A stretch of 64,000 nucleotides of DNA. It comes from JAIQFL01 sp035295745. GTDB lineage: Bacteria; Acidobacteriota; Terriglobia; Bryobacterales; Bryobacteraceae. Below are positions 45,364 to 53,584 of the stretch, in pieces. Under the pieces are notes generated by a model. The model worked only from the letters and a program-made list of their open reading frames with translations. It searched no databases and was not told the DNA's origin. The position numbers were made by a program, and so were the translations under genes. The stretch is from positions 186,001 to 250,000 of the forward strand of contig DATGIL010000023.1 of assembly GCA_035295745.1 (NCBI GenBank). Reading direction: 5' to 3'. Numbering within the stretch: the stretch's first letter is position 1; every line of letters starts with the position of its first letter.

Positions 45364-48300
45364 CTAAAGGAGTCCCAACTTGTGCGCGGCTTCCATCGCT
45401 TCCCGCGCGATGGGCGCGGCGACTTGCGCTCCGTAGCCGCCATGCTCCACCAGCACCGCAAACGCCAGGCGCTTGGTGGCATCGGCGTTATAAGGCGCAA
45501 ACCCGGTGAACCAGGAATGCGGCATGCCCTCGTCCAGTTGCGCGGTCCCTGTCTTCCCCGCGAACTCGATTTCTGCGCCGTCCATGGCGTGACGGGCCGT
45601 TCCTTCCGTCACCACGCGGCGCATCGCCCGCGCCAGGAACGCGGCCTGCGCCTCGGGCAGAACCTCCATCGCGGGGTCCATCCGGGGATTGCTGTCGTCG
45701 TCAATCCAGCGCCCTTGGGGCATTTTTCCACCAGCCGCGATAGCCGCGGAGACGCGCGCCATCTTGAAGGGCGAGATCAACACCGGCCCTTGCCCATAGG
45801 CCGCGAATGGCAGTGCTTTGCGCAACTCGGTAAGGTCCCCCGTGGTAATGCCCAGTTGCCCGGCGGTCTCGGCGAGTGCCTTCGATCCGACATCGTGGAC
45901 ACCCAACTGCGCGAAGTACGCATTGCAGGAGACGGCGATGGCGCGCTCCATATCCAGGGTTCCGTGGGCGTGGTCGCCGATGTCGTCTTTGATCGGCCGA
46001 TTCCAGCCCGGAATCATGATGCCCACGCGTCCATCGCCGAGTCTGAGGTCGTGGCAGAGGAACTTCCGTCGCTTCAACTCGGGGTCGAGCCGCAGAGCAG
46101 CGATGGCAGTCACCAGCTTGAAGGTCGAGCCCGGGGGATATTGTCCGTAGCGCACGCGATCGAGGAGTTCGTCGGGTGTGGGTGCGGCGGTGCGGCTGCC
46201 CGGAGGCTCGGGCGCAGGTGCGCTCACCATGGCGAGAACGCCGCCAGTCGCCGCGTCCATCACCACCAGTGCTCCCTTCTGTCCGCCGGCATCGTGCAGG
46301 TGCTGATCGAGAATCTGGCGAGCGCGTACCTGCAGGCGGATGTCGAGCGTCAGGTGAATATTGCGGTCGCGCGCCAGCACTCGTGCGATGTCAGGATTGC
46401 CGGGCTGGTGCCGGTAACGGACGAGTCCGGCCAACTCCGCGTATTCGTACCCCTGCAGCTTGGGGTTCGAATCGTGTTCTACGAGCGAAGCGTTGCTCGC
46501 ATGGAAGTTCTCGCCGGTTCGCAGGTCTCCTACGATGTGGGCGGCGGCCGCGCCGAATGGGTAATGGCGGCTGTCAAAGCGCGAGCAGACGTCGTCAATG
46601 GAGATGTCGAGCGAGGCGTAGTCCGCACGATGGCTCTCCAATTCGGTCCAGGAACTGGTCGCCAGCGGAATTCCATTGCGATCGTAGATGCCGCCGCGCG
46701 GGATCTCATGCGCGATCGAGTTCATGCGCGGATTGTGCTGCGGCCGCTTGACGCCGTCCTCTTCGAAGGCGTGCGCATCGCGTGCCAGGTAGTCCCGGTC
46801 ATTGAACACCTGGTAGTGCGCGGCGACCGCTAGAAGTGCGACTGCGGCACACGCCATTACAGTCTTGAACGGCCAAAGTTTGTTTCGCAGGACGTCACCC
46901 GCGGGCCGGGCCTCCTGCCATTTGCCGGTCGCCTGATCGGCCGAGATCGAGAGCAGCAGCGCGAATACCAGGAAGTTCGCGAGCATGGCGGTATTCCCGG
47001 AGCTCAGCAATGGCGACACGACACCCGAAAGGGGCAGCGCTCCCAACACTCCCGAAGTAATGAGCATCATCTCGAACGCGATGAGGCTCGCCAGCCCAAG
47101 CGCGAGGAAGAATCCGAAATGGGTTTCCGATCGGATCGCCGTGCGCAGTGCGCGCGAGATCAGGAATCCGAACAGCAGAAAGACCGTCGCCACGCCTGCG
47201 AATCCCCACTCTTCGCCGATTGCGGGAAGCACGAGGTCGGTATTACCTGCCGGGATCATCTCGGGGTCGCCCCAACCCGGTCCGGAGCCGTAGGGGCCGC
47301 CGGTCGAAAAGGCCCAAAGTCCGTGCGCGAGTTGATCGCCGCCGTGGACGTCGTTGTCCCAAGGAGACAGCCACATGTTGATCCGCTCGACGACGGTGTG
47401 CGGCTGTCCGATGCGGTAGCCGATCGCGACAGACCCCACCATCAGCACCAGACCCGCCACCGCGAGCCCCGGACGACCGCGAGCCACGCCGAACATTGCG
47501 AGGAAGACGAAGAAAATTACCAGCGCGGGGCCTAGATCCTTCAGCACGAAGAAAAACACCAGTGAGATCGCGACCGCGCAGAGCACGGGAATCACATGCT
47601 CCAGGCGCGGCATGCCGAAGCGCCGGAAGAGCCCCGGCATCAGGCGCTTTTCGCGCAGATCTCGGAGCCGCTCCCAATTCCGGGCGAAATATCCAGCCAG
47701 AAAAAGCACGATCAGGATCTTGATCAGCTCCACCGGCTGGAACGGTCCAAGATTCACCTTGGCATCGTTACCGGCGGGACCTTTGCCGAAGCGCAACAAG
47801 AGTCCGAAAAGCGTCAGCGCGAGAAACAGCGGCGTGTAGCACCAATCCGAGAGGCGCTGATAGTCGAATACCCGTAGCACGGGCAGGGCGAGCAGCAAGC
47901 AGCCGAGAAAGACGCCGAAGGCGAACTTATGAAATTCGAGCGTGTCGCGGAGGGGGTCGCGCAGACTCACCATGAGAATCAGCCCGATCCCCGAGAGGAG
48001 GTGGAGGGCCGGGAGAAAGGCGCGATCGCCGCGGAAACGGCCCAAACGCCAGGCTAGCGCTACCAGATAGAAGCCAGAGAAATAGAGCCCAACCCACAAG
48101 CCAAACTCCCATTGGAATTCCGACGGCGTACGCACGACCAGCAGCGGCTTGAGCTTCGCCAGAGGTAAAAGTTGCAGCCTCTTTGCCGGGTTTTCGCGAA
48201 GACGTTTGCGAAGCAGATCCCACCGTTGGTCTCCATCAATTTCTTCGGCGGAAACTCGCAATTTCGATAGGGCTCCTACGTTTTTTAATGGGCGTGCGGT

Positions 48301-48588
48301 TTCGAGGAAGTCGAGAGTCTTCTCCGCGACCAGCGCACGTTCCGTCCGATTGGGAAACGACTCCAGGATGGGAAGCAGTTCGTCGGATGAGGCTACCGTA
48401 TTCAGGTTGACCAGTTGCTGATTTGCGGCGAAAGTCTGGGCCTTGGCGGCGTAGACCAAGGCCAGTCCACCGGCGACGAAGAGCGAAGCGAAGATCAGCC
48501 AGACGGTACCGCCGCGCGGTACCGGCCCGCGGGGAGCAGCGACGGCGAGCGGAGTGACCTCCTCCGCCCAACTGCGCGTTACCGCCAT
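45364..48588 (-). CDS. Fused SEDS glycosyltransferase (RodA/FtsW) - class B penicillin-binding protein
   Basis: 1074 residues. Residues 1-60 hold a TM and 60-160 a short extracytoplasmic stretch. The SEDS polymerase runs about 160-550 with ten or so TMs and the catalytic Asp in LKD351LGPALV, plus SGPGWGDPEMIPAGNTDLVL. Another TM (575-592) leads into a PBP dimerisation-type segment (RGGIYDRNGIPLATSSW) and a transpeptidase with S821-TFK, S887-CN and K1012-TGT. It would polymerise and cross-link peptidoglycan. The frame is unbroken and the start overlaps the kinase gene by 10 bp. RodA and PBP2/PbpA are normally separate proteins. Confidence 0.92.
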   Translation of the reverse strand: MAVTRSWAEEVTPLAVAAPRGPVPRGGTVWLIFASLFVAGGLALVYAAKAQTFAANQQLVNLNTVASSDELLPILESFPNRTERALVAEKTLDFLETARPLKNVGALSKLRVSAEEIDGDQRWDLLRKRLRENPAKRLQLLPLAKLKPLLVVRTPSEFQWEFGLWVGLYFSGFYLVALAWRLGRFRGDRAFLPALHLLSGIGLILMVSLRDPLRDTLEFHKFAFGVFLGCLLLALPVLRVFDYQRLSDWCYTPLFLALTLFGLLLRFGKGPAGNDAKVNLGPFQPVELIKILIVLFLAGYFARNWERLRDLREKRLMPGLFRRFGMPRLEHVIPVLCAVAISLVFFFVLKDLGPALVIFFVFLAMFGVARGRPGLAVAGLVLMVGSVAIGYRIGQPHTVVERINMWLSPWDNDVHGGDQLAHGLWAFSTGGPYGSGPGWGDPEMIPAGNTDLVLPAIGEEWGFAGVATVFLLFGFLISRALRTAIRSETHFGFFLALGLASLIAFEMMLITSGVLGALPLSGVVSPLLSSGNTAMLANFLVFALLLSISADQATGKWQEARPAGDVLRNKLWPFKTVMACAAVALLAVAAHYQVFNDRDYLARDAHAFEEDGVKRPQHNPRMNSIAHEIPRGGIYDRNGIPLATSSWTELESHRADYASLDISIDDVCSRFDSRHYPFGAAAAHIVGDLRTGENFHASNASLVEHDSNPKLQGYEYAELAGLVRYRHQPGNPDIARVLARDRNIHLTLDIRLQVRARQILDQHLHDAGGQKGALVVMDAATGGVLAMVSAPAPEPPGSRTAAPTPDELLDRVRYGQYPPGSTFKLVTAIAALRLDPELKRRKFLCHDLRLGDGRVGIMIPGWNRPIKDDIGDHAHGTLDMERAIAVSCNAYFAQLGVHDVGSKALAETAGQLGITTGDLTELRKALPFAAYGQGPVLISPFKMARVSAAIAAGGKMPQGRWIDDDSNPRMDPAMEVLPEAQAAFLARAMRRVVTEGTARHAMDGAEIEFAGKTGTAQLDEGMPHSWFTGFAPYNADATKRLAFAVLVEHGGYGAQVAAPIAREAMEAAHKLGLL

Positions 48589-50252
48589 GTGCGCCTCCGG
48601 GCAGTGTAGATCCGCACGTTACGTTTGCGATGTGCCGATACCGGGCGAGGACGCACCAGTCTTGCGGCGTCCGCCTTTTGCGCCTTCTCCCGCGGGCCGG
48701 CGACGGCGCCCAACTTCTCCGCGGCGGCGAACTCACTCATCGCCCTCTCCCGACTTGGCAGCCAGTACACGAAGAGCCGAGCCAAAGCGAGGTGTGGATC
48801 GGGATTCTCCGGCATCTTGCCGGCTGCCAGGGCGAACTGATCGCGCGCATACATCCGCGAGTGCAGGGACGCCGCCGAGTACTTTCCGCCACTGAGCCGC
48901 TCTAACGTGGCGTAGCCGCGACTGAGCGCCAGTTCGCCCTGCACGTGATCGGTGCCGTCGCCCAACTCCACCGCATGCTCCAGGCACACTTCGGCCTTCT
49001 GCCAATCGAAATCGTGCAGGGAAGCATCCGAGCTTTTGCGATACGAGTCGATGATCCGCTCGGCGGCCGCGACGTACAGCTGCGGCTGATTCTCGACCGG
49101 CACGGCGGGGGTGCCCGGCGGCGCCGCTACCGCAGGCTTAACCGGGGTGGCCGCGGCGGTGACAGGAGCTTGTGGCGCCGCCTGCTTGCGCGCGGACGTC
49201 GCGGGCGCGCCGAATGCAGCCGCCACCCGGCGTGCCCGCCATCCCTCCCACGCGAGAGTTCCCAGAATCCATAGAGACATCCCCACGGCGAACCAGGCCA
49301 CCGCTCCCCCCAGGCGTAGGCGCTCACCGGCCTTGCGTACGGTGCGCGTGGCCATGCGCAGGCAGGCGCGCGCGGCCTCAATTGTGGAGTTGCCATGGGC
49401 CCTTCGATACTCTTCCTCCGCCTGCGTCATCCGGTGTTCCAGAAACGCCTGCAAGTCGGCCTGAAAGGCGCTCGCCGACCCATAGCGCTGTTCCGGATTC
49501 GGCGCGAGCGCTTTGATCACCACCGCTCGCAGAGCGCGAGGGCAATTTGGACCGAGCGAGCGCGGTGCGCGCTTCGACCTGATCAGACGCTCCAGTTTGC
49601 GGGTATTCTCCGCCTGAAACGGCGGCACGCCCGCCAGCATTTCGTAGAGCGTCGCACCCACCGCCCACAGGTCCGACTGCTGATCCACCTCGGAGCGGTT
49701 CAGGCGCTCGGGCGAGCAGTAGCCGGGGCTCCCGAAGTGGTGCGACGTCGCGTTGCCATCCGCGCGCAACGCCTTGGCGATACCGAAATCCAGCAGCCGG
49801 ACCGTGTCGGAACGGCCCAGATGAATGTTCGAAGGCTTGATGTCCCCGTGCACCACGGCCTGCGGGCAGGAGTGAAACTGCGCGAGCTGCTCGCAGATCT
49901 CGAGCGCGATGGTGGCAGCTCGAACCGGATCGAGCGCGCGTTCCGAACGCAGCACTTCCGACAGGTTGCGGCCTTCCACGTACTCCATGGCGACGAAGAA
50001 GTAGCCGTCGCACTGGCCGTAATCATAGATTTCGACGACCCGCGGATCGAGCGCATGGAGATCCTTCTGGATCGCCGCTCCCCGCAGTTCGGCCTCGATG
50101 ATCAATTGCCGGGTAGCATCGCCCCCAGCCGGGATCACCTTGAGCGCGGTTTTGAGGTTTGTCTCAAGGTCGAGCGCGAGATACACATCAGTCATCCCTT
50201 TGCCAAGCCGGCGAATCAGCTCATAACGCCCGATTTGTGTCGGTGCGGTCAT
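48579..50252 (-). CDS. Membrane Ser/Thr protein kinase (PknB-like, without PASTA domains)
   Basis: 557 residues from the ATG at 50252 (ATGA overlap with the phosphatase). The kinase domain spans about 8-270: glycine loop LGKGMTDVYLA (third Gly replaced), catalytic Lys in TALKVIPAG, catalytic loop VVHGDIKPSN (Gly in place of Arg of HRD), DFGIAKA, and GSPGYCSPERLN. One TM lies near 315 (WFAVGMSLWILGTLAW). The extracytoplasmic part is a Pro/Ala linker followed by a helical, TPR-like domain (DWQKAEVCLEHAVELG) instead of the PASTA repeats of PknB. It probably phosphorylates wall-synthesis proteins recognised by the FHA proteins. Confidence 0.92.
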   Translation of the reverse strand: MTAPTQIGRYELIRRLGKGMTDVYLALDLETNLKTALKVIPAGGDATRQLIIEAELRGAAIQKDLHALDPRVVEIYDYGQCDGYFFVAMEYVEGRNLSEVLRSERALDPVRAATIALEICEQLAQFHSCPQAVVHGDIKPSNIHLGRSDTVRLLDFGIAKALRADGNATSHHFGSPGYCSPERLNRSEVDQQSDLWAVGATLYEMLAGVPPFQAENTRKLERLIRSKRAPRSLGPNCPRALRAVVIKALAPNPEQRYGSASAFQADLQAFLEHRMTQAEEEYRRAHGNSTIEAARACLRMATRTVRKAGERLRLGGAVAWFAVGMSLWILGTLAWEGWRARRVAAAFGAPATSARKQAAPQAPVTAAATPVKPAVAAPPGTPAVPVENQPQLYVAAAERIIDSYRKSSDASLHDFDWQKAEVCLEHAVELGDGTDHVQGELALSRGYATLERLSGGKYSAASLHSRMYARDQFALAAGKMPENPDPHLALARLFVYWLPSRERAMSEFAAAEKLGAVAGPREKAQKADAARLVRPRPVSAHRKRNVRIYTARRRTWR

Positions 50253-51235
50253 CGCATCACCCCTTTGGTAATCACCCGTAAGACTGCCCACAACAGCATT
50301 CCGATCAAAATCCCATAGGTCAAAAACGCCGCCCGGCCAGTGAGAAAACGCGAGCGAGGACGCGGGAGTTGAACCGGTTCTTCGCTCTGCATCGGGGCGA
50401 TGGGCGCGGTTGACCTGCCCGGAGCCGCGTCCGTCCGCGGGCGCGTGGCGCCGCGCCGCGTGCGAAAATCCGGGCCGGCCACGAAGATCGCGGTCACGTT
50501 ATCTTGTCCGCCGGCGCGGTTGGCAGCGTCCACCAACTGCGCCGCCACTTTGGACGCATCGCCGTCGTAGTGCTCCGCGATTTCGCGCACGTGAGCGGAG
50601 GTGAGGCGGTCCGTGAGCCCGTCACTGCAGAGCAAGATGGCGGCATCCGGACGGAAGCGGCACTTGCGGATCTCGACGAAGCCCGTGCGATCGAGATCCC
50701 GCGGGCGCGAACCCACATCGCGGAATACCTCGTTGCGGCGCGGGTGCAGCATCGCCTCTTCCTCGGTCAACTCTCCTGAATCTTCGCCTTCGCCGACTGG
50801 CGAATGATCGGAGGTCAGCTTTCGAATGGCGCTTTTCCAGATCAGGTAGAGCCGCGAATCGCCCACATGACCGATCGTGATATTCCCGCCCTCCACCAGC
50901 GCCAAGGTGAGAACGCAGGCCATCCCCTGGTGTTCGCCCGTCTCCTGCGCCAGTTCAAAGATGCGGTTGTTGGCCAGCGTAATGGCACGGCGGACGCGCT
51001 CCTCCGCGTCGAATTCGCCAGTGAACAGAGACTCGCGAATGGTCTCGACCGCGGTTTCGGCCGCCAACTCGCCGGCCGCGTGCCCGCCCACTCCATCCAC
51101 CACGAGAAACACACCACGCTCGTCATCGATCCAATAGCGGTCCTCGTTGCGGCCGCGCACCAGGCCGGTATCGGTCGCGGCGCCGGAAGTCCACGCGGCA
51201 GAGGGCGCGGCCAACGGAACCTTGCGTTCGCTCAT
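50249..51235 (-). CDS. PP2C-family Ser/Thr phosphatase with C-terminal TM (PstP-like)
   Basis: 328 residues from the ATG at 51235; the longer frame upstream (to 51370) overlaps the small membrane gene and is Arg-rich noise. Metal-binding motifs are TGLVRGRNEDRYWID, VVDGVGGHAAGELA, GDSRLYLIW, SDGLTDRL and GGQDNVTAIF. A Pro/Arg linker leads to one TM near the C-terminus (FLTYGILIGMLLWAVLRVI), as in PstP. It would reverse the kinase's phosphorylation. ATGA overlaps with genes on both sides. Confidence 0.93.
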   Translation of the reverse strand: MSERKVPLAAPSAAWTSGAATDTGLVRGRNEDRYWIDDERGVFLVVDGVGGHAAGELAAETAVETIRESLFTGEFDAEERVRRAITLANNRIFELAQETGEHQGMACVLTLALVEGGNITIGHVGDSRLYLIWKSAIRKLTSDHSPVGEGEDSGELTEEEAMLHPRRNEVFRDVGSRPRDLDRTGFVEIRKCRFRPDAAILLCSDGLTDRLTSAHVREIAEHYDGDASKVAAQLVDAANRAGGQDNVTAIFVAGPDFRTRRGATRPRTDAAPGRSTAPIAPMQSEEPVQLPRPRSRFLTGRAAFLTYGILIGMLLWAVLRVITKGVMR

Positions 51236-51357
51236 TCGCCTTCTCCGGCTCCGCGCCCGCCACGCGCACACTGCACGACCGCATACACCACCACAAACGC
51301 GAGAAACGCGAGCACGTATGCCGTGTGAAAGCGATACAACTCCGCGGCGTGGCTCAT
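51232..51357 (-). CDS. Small single-pass membrane protein in the kinase/phosphatase operon
   Basis: 41 residues starting MSHAAELYRFHT, with one hydrophobic helix (AYVLAFLAFVVVYAVV) and a Gly/Arg-rich tail. The ATG overlaps the FHA gene's stop and its own stop overlaps the phosphatase's ATG, both as ATGA, which is strong support for translation. Function unknown. Mycobacterial FhaB carries its TM and FHA in one chain, so this could be a detached membrane anchor, but that is speculation. Confidence 0.65.
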   Translation of the reverse strand: MSHAAELYRFHTAYVLAFLAFVVVYAVVQCARGGRGAGEGE

Positions 51358-52157
51358 TTGCGCGCCTCAAACGACAGCTTCAAGACTTCCGCCACCTTGA
51401 TTTCGGCGCTCCCGGGAACGGGTTCCTCGACGCCGCGAGACAGTCGGCGGCCATTCAGCCAGGTGCCATTCCGGCTCTGGTCGACGATGGTGAAAATGCC
51501 GCTGGATGGATCGCGGCGGAGCTTCAAGTGCTCACGGGAGACTTCATCGTTGGTGTACAGGGCAAGGTCCACCCAGAGATCCTCGCCGCCGCGCCCGATG
51601 CTCACTTCGTTTTGCTTGACGAAGTAAGTCTGCGGGCCGGAGTCGTCCTGGTAGTGGATCTCGGCGAAGACGCGGTCCGACTGGCGGCGCGTGCTCTCCC
51701 GGTCGCGGGCCACGCGGGCTGAGGTTACGGACGGCTCGCGGTCGATGAGTGTGGTCTTGACGCCGCGGTATCCCGGTTGCGGCGATTCATTCAGCTCGGA
51801 ATGGATCTCGACGTCGCCAGGCGGCACGGAGTTCTCGTTATCGGGGAATAGTTCGATCCACCAGTCGCTTTGGGCGATCCGGTACACTTTGCGTGCGGCG
51901 TCGCGCCGGAAGCGGGAGCCTTTTTTGTTCCACTCCGCCATCCGCGCGCTCAATACGCGCCCGGCGTCCTCGCGAATGATGTCTTGCACGCCGGCCAATC
52001 GTGCGTAATCGTCCGGATGCACATAAACGCTGAAAATGCACGGCAGGAGAATGGTGTAACCCATCTCGAGCCGTCCCAATTCCATGTTGCGGATTAACTC
52101 GTTGATAATGGTCTGCCCACTGATTCTCTGAGGCCGTTTGGAATCGCTCTGCGCCAT
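51354..52157 (-). CDS. FHA-domain protein, first gene of the wall-signalling operon
   Basis: 267 residues, ATG preceded by GGGAGG. The N-terminal half has a DUF3662-like stretch (CIFSVYVHPDDYARLAGVQD, ILSARM-like helices). The C-terminal FHA domain is well kept: VSIGRGGEDLWVDL, NDEVSREHLKLRRDP, DQSRNGTWLNGRRL, carrying the GR, SxxH and NGT positions that bind phosphothreonine. It begins the operon whose later members are a TM protein, phosphatase, kinase, SEDS-PBP fusion and a second FHA protein. Confidence 0.9.
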   Translation of the reverse strand: MAQSDSKRPQRISGQTIINELIRNMELGRLEMGYTILLPCIFSVYVHPDDYARLAGVQDIIREDAGRVLSARMAEWNKKGSRFRRDAARKVYRIAQSDWWIELFPDNENSVPPGDVEIHSELNESPQPGYRGVKTTLIDREPSVTSARVARDRESTRRQSDRVFAEIHYQDDSGPQTYFVKQNEVSIGRGGEDLWVDLALYTNDEVSREHLKLRRDPSSGIFTIVDQSRNGTWLNGRRLSRGVEEPVPGSAEIKVAEVLKLSFEARK

Positions 52158-52490
52158 GTCGACACACCTCCCCGCTCAGACACTTCGAGCTTTCGATGGA
52201 CGCGGAACGAAAATATAGACCGAAAATTCGTGTGCCGGGTTTCACACTGTTGCGGTGGTCTGAAGGAGGCTTAATATTAAAATCCGGTAAGCCGTCGAAT
52301 GGGTGCGAAACAGCACGAAGGCGGGGGCTACGAGTTGGGTCAGGGTCAAGTTCTGCGGCGCCTCGCGGCCCGGTTGCGCGTTACAGGTTGGTTCTCGGGA
52401 AGTGGGATGGCTGCACGAGAAGCGCCGAAGGGGCGGTTCTTCCGTACACCTGACCCCACCCGCAACCCCAACCCCTAAGCCCCAATCCCC

Positions 52491-52560
52491 AAGCCCAAAC
52501 CCCCAAGCCCAAACCCCCAAGCCCAAACCCCCAAGCCCAAACCCCCCAAGTCCAAACCCC
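52491..52560. repeat. 14-bp tandem repeat, C-rich (G-rich on minus strand)
   Basis: Five consecutive copies of AAGCCCAAACCCCC, starting at 52491, 52505, 52519, 52533 (one C longer) and 52548 (one substitution), with degenerate copies just upstream from about 52460. On the minus strand this is a run of GGGTTTGGGCTTGGGGG units, able to form G-quadruplexes. The Trp/Gly-rich reverse frame through it is not a gene. Other DNA between 52158 and 52460 shows no gene. Confidence 0.85.
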
Positions 52561-52805
52561 TGTTTTCGGCGCAGTTCGACGATGCGGGTGCTGACGATCG
52601 GGGCGCAAGCTTACCAGGGCGTCGTCAAGAGCCACCTATTCGATCTCGCGCTTCGCAGGTACCGCCAAGGCGCAATCCAGCAACCGTGCTGGTGATTCTG
52701 CCGCAGCTCGTCGTAGACCAGCGGCATCATGCGATCCAACGCTGAACGGCCGCCGTCACCCATCGGAAGAAGCTGGGTTACGTCGCCTGGCGTCTGGTCC
52801 GGCAT
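52560..52805 (-). pseudogene. ECF sigma factor remnant
   Basis: It begins MPDQTPGDVTQLLPMGDGG, then LDRMMPLVYDELRQ, the N-terminus of the ECF-type sigma factors found in Acidobacteriota and Planctomycetes. Most of region 2 is lost. Downstream, ALDDALVSL and, in another frame, STRIVELRR resemble region 4. The middle is deleted and frameshifted, so no functional product is possible. Confidence 0.6.
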
Positions 52806-52921
52806 GTCAAAAAAATATTTTTCGCGCCTGACCCAATTCGTGGATCGGTTTCCGCACTCACTAATGATCGCAAGTTTAGCGCATCACGAATTTTGAACGA
52901 CACATTTCTGGAGCTACTACT

Positions 52922-53530
52922 ATGAAACGCGCACACATCTCGAAAATTGGCGGCCTGGCATTCGCTACGGCCGTGGTTGGTATCACCCTGGGCAATCCCG
53001 CTATGGCCTGCACGCGGCCCGGAGGAGGCGCCACCGCCTCGGGACGACCTATCACCTCCCGAGTCGCCTCTCTCCGCAGCCTCGGACTCCTGGCGCCGCC
53101 GAAGATCGGCCCGCGTCAGGACAACGCCACGAAAGATACCGCGCACGACGTCGTCAGCCCGACGATCGTCGGCCTGTGGCAGGTCATGGATACGGAGAAC
53201 GGGCAACCCGTGGACCTCAGCTTCGAGTTGTGGCATGCGGACGGGACTGAGGTGTTGATCGACCAGACTCCGCCGCCCGAAGGGAACGTCTGCATCGGGA
53301 CCTGGCAGCAGACTGGCCCACTGATCTACAAACTCACGCACCCCGCCTTGAACTTCGATATGGACGGCAACTTCATCGGCACCGTTCTGATTAACGAAGT
53401 GGTTACACTCGACCGAACCGGGCTCAAGTTTTCGGGCACCTACACCGTAGACGTCTTCGATCTGACCGGTCAGCTAGTTGACCATGAGGAAGGCCAGTTC
53501 ATCGGGAGCAAAGTCAATCCGCCGGCCTAA
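52922..53530 (+). CDS. Secreted protein of unknown function
   Basis: 202 residues, signal peptide (IGGLAFATAVVGITLGNPAMA, cleaved near AMAC). The domain begins SPTIVGLWQVMDTENGQPVD and continues FELWHADGTEVLID, VCIGTWQQTGPLIYKLTHPA and FSGTYTVDVFDLTGQL, a lipocalin-like beta pattern I have seen as unnamed secreted proteins in Acidobacteriota. TGGAG lies about 10 nt upstream. The ligand and role are unknown. Stand-alone. Confidence 0.65.
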   Translation: MKRAHISKIGGLAFATAVVGITLGNPAMACTRPGGGATASGRPITSRVASLRSLGLLAPPKIGPRQDNATKDTAHDVVSPTIVGLWQVMDTENGQPVDLSFELWHADGTEVLIDQTPPPEGNVCIGTWQQTGPLIYKLTHPALNFDMDGNFIGTVLINEVVTLDRTGLKFSGTYTVDVFDLTGQLVDHEEGQFIGSKVNPPA

Positions 53531-53584
53531 GCAAGCTCTGCACAGCTTCAGCCGGGGGAGTCGTAGAATGGAAGCACACTCTAC

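Noticed and set aside
45382..46833. 483-codon plus-strand frame
   Set aside because: Antisense to the transpeptidase half of the SEDS-PBP gene; no recognisable features.
51236..51370. Upstream extension of the phosphatase reading frame
   Set aside because: Arg-rich, lacks PP2C similarity, and is better explained by the overlapping 41-residue membrane gene in another frame.
52242..52635. Trp/Gly-rich minus-strand frames
   Set aside because: Direct translation of the 14-bp tandem repeat; no start-site or homology support.
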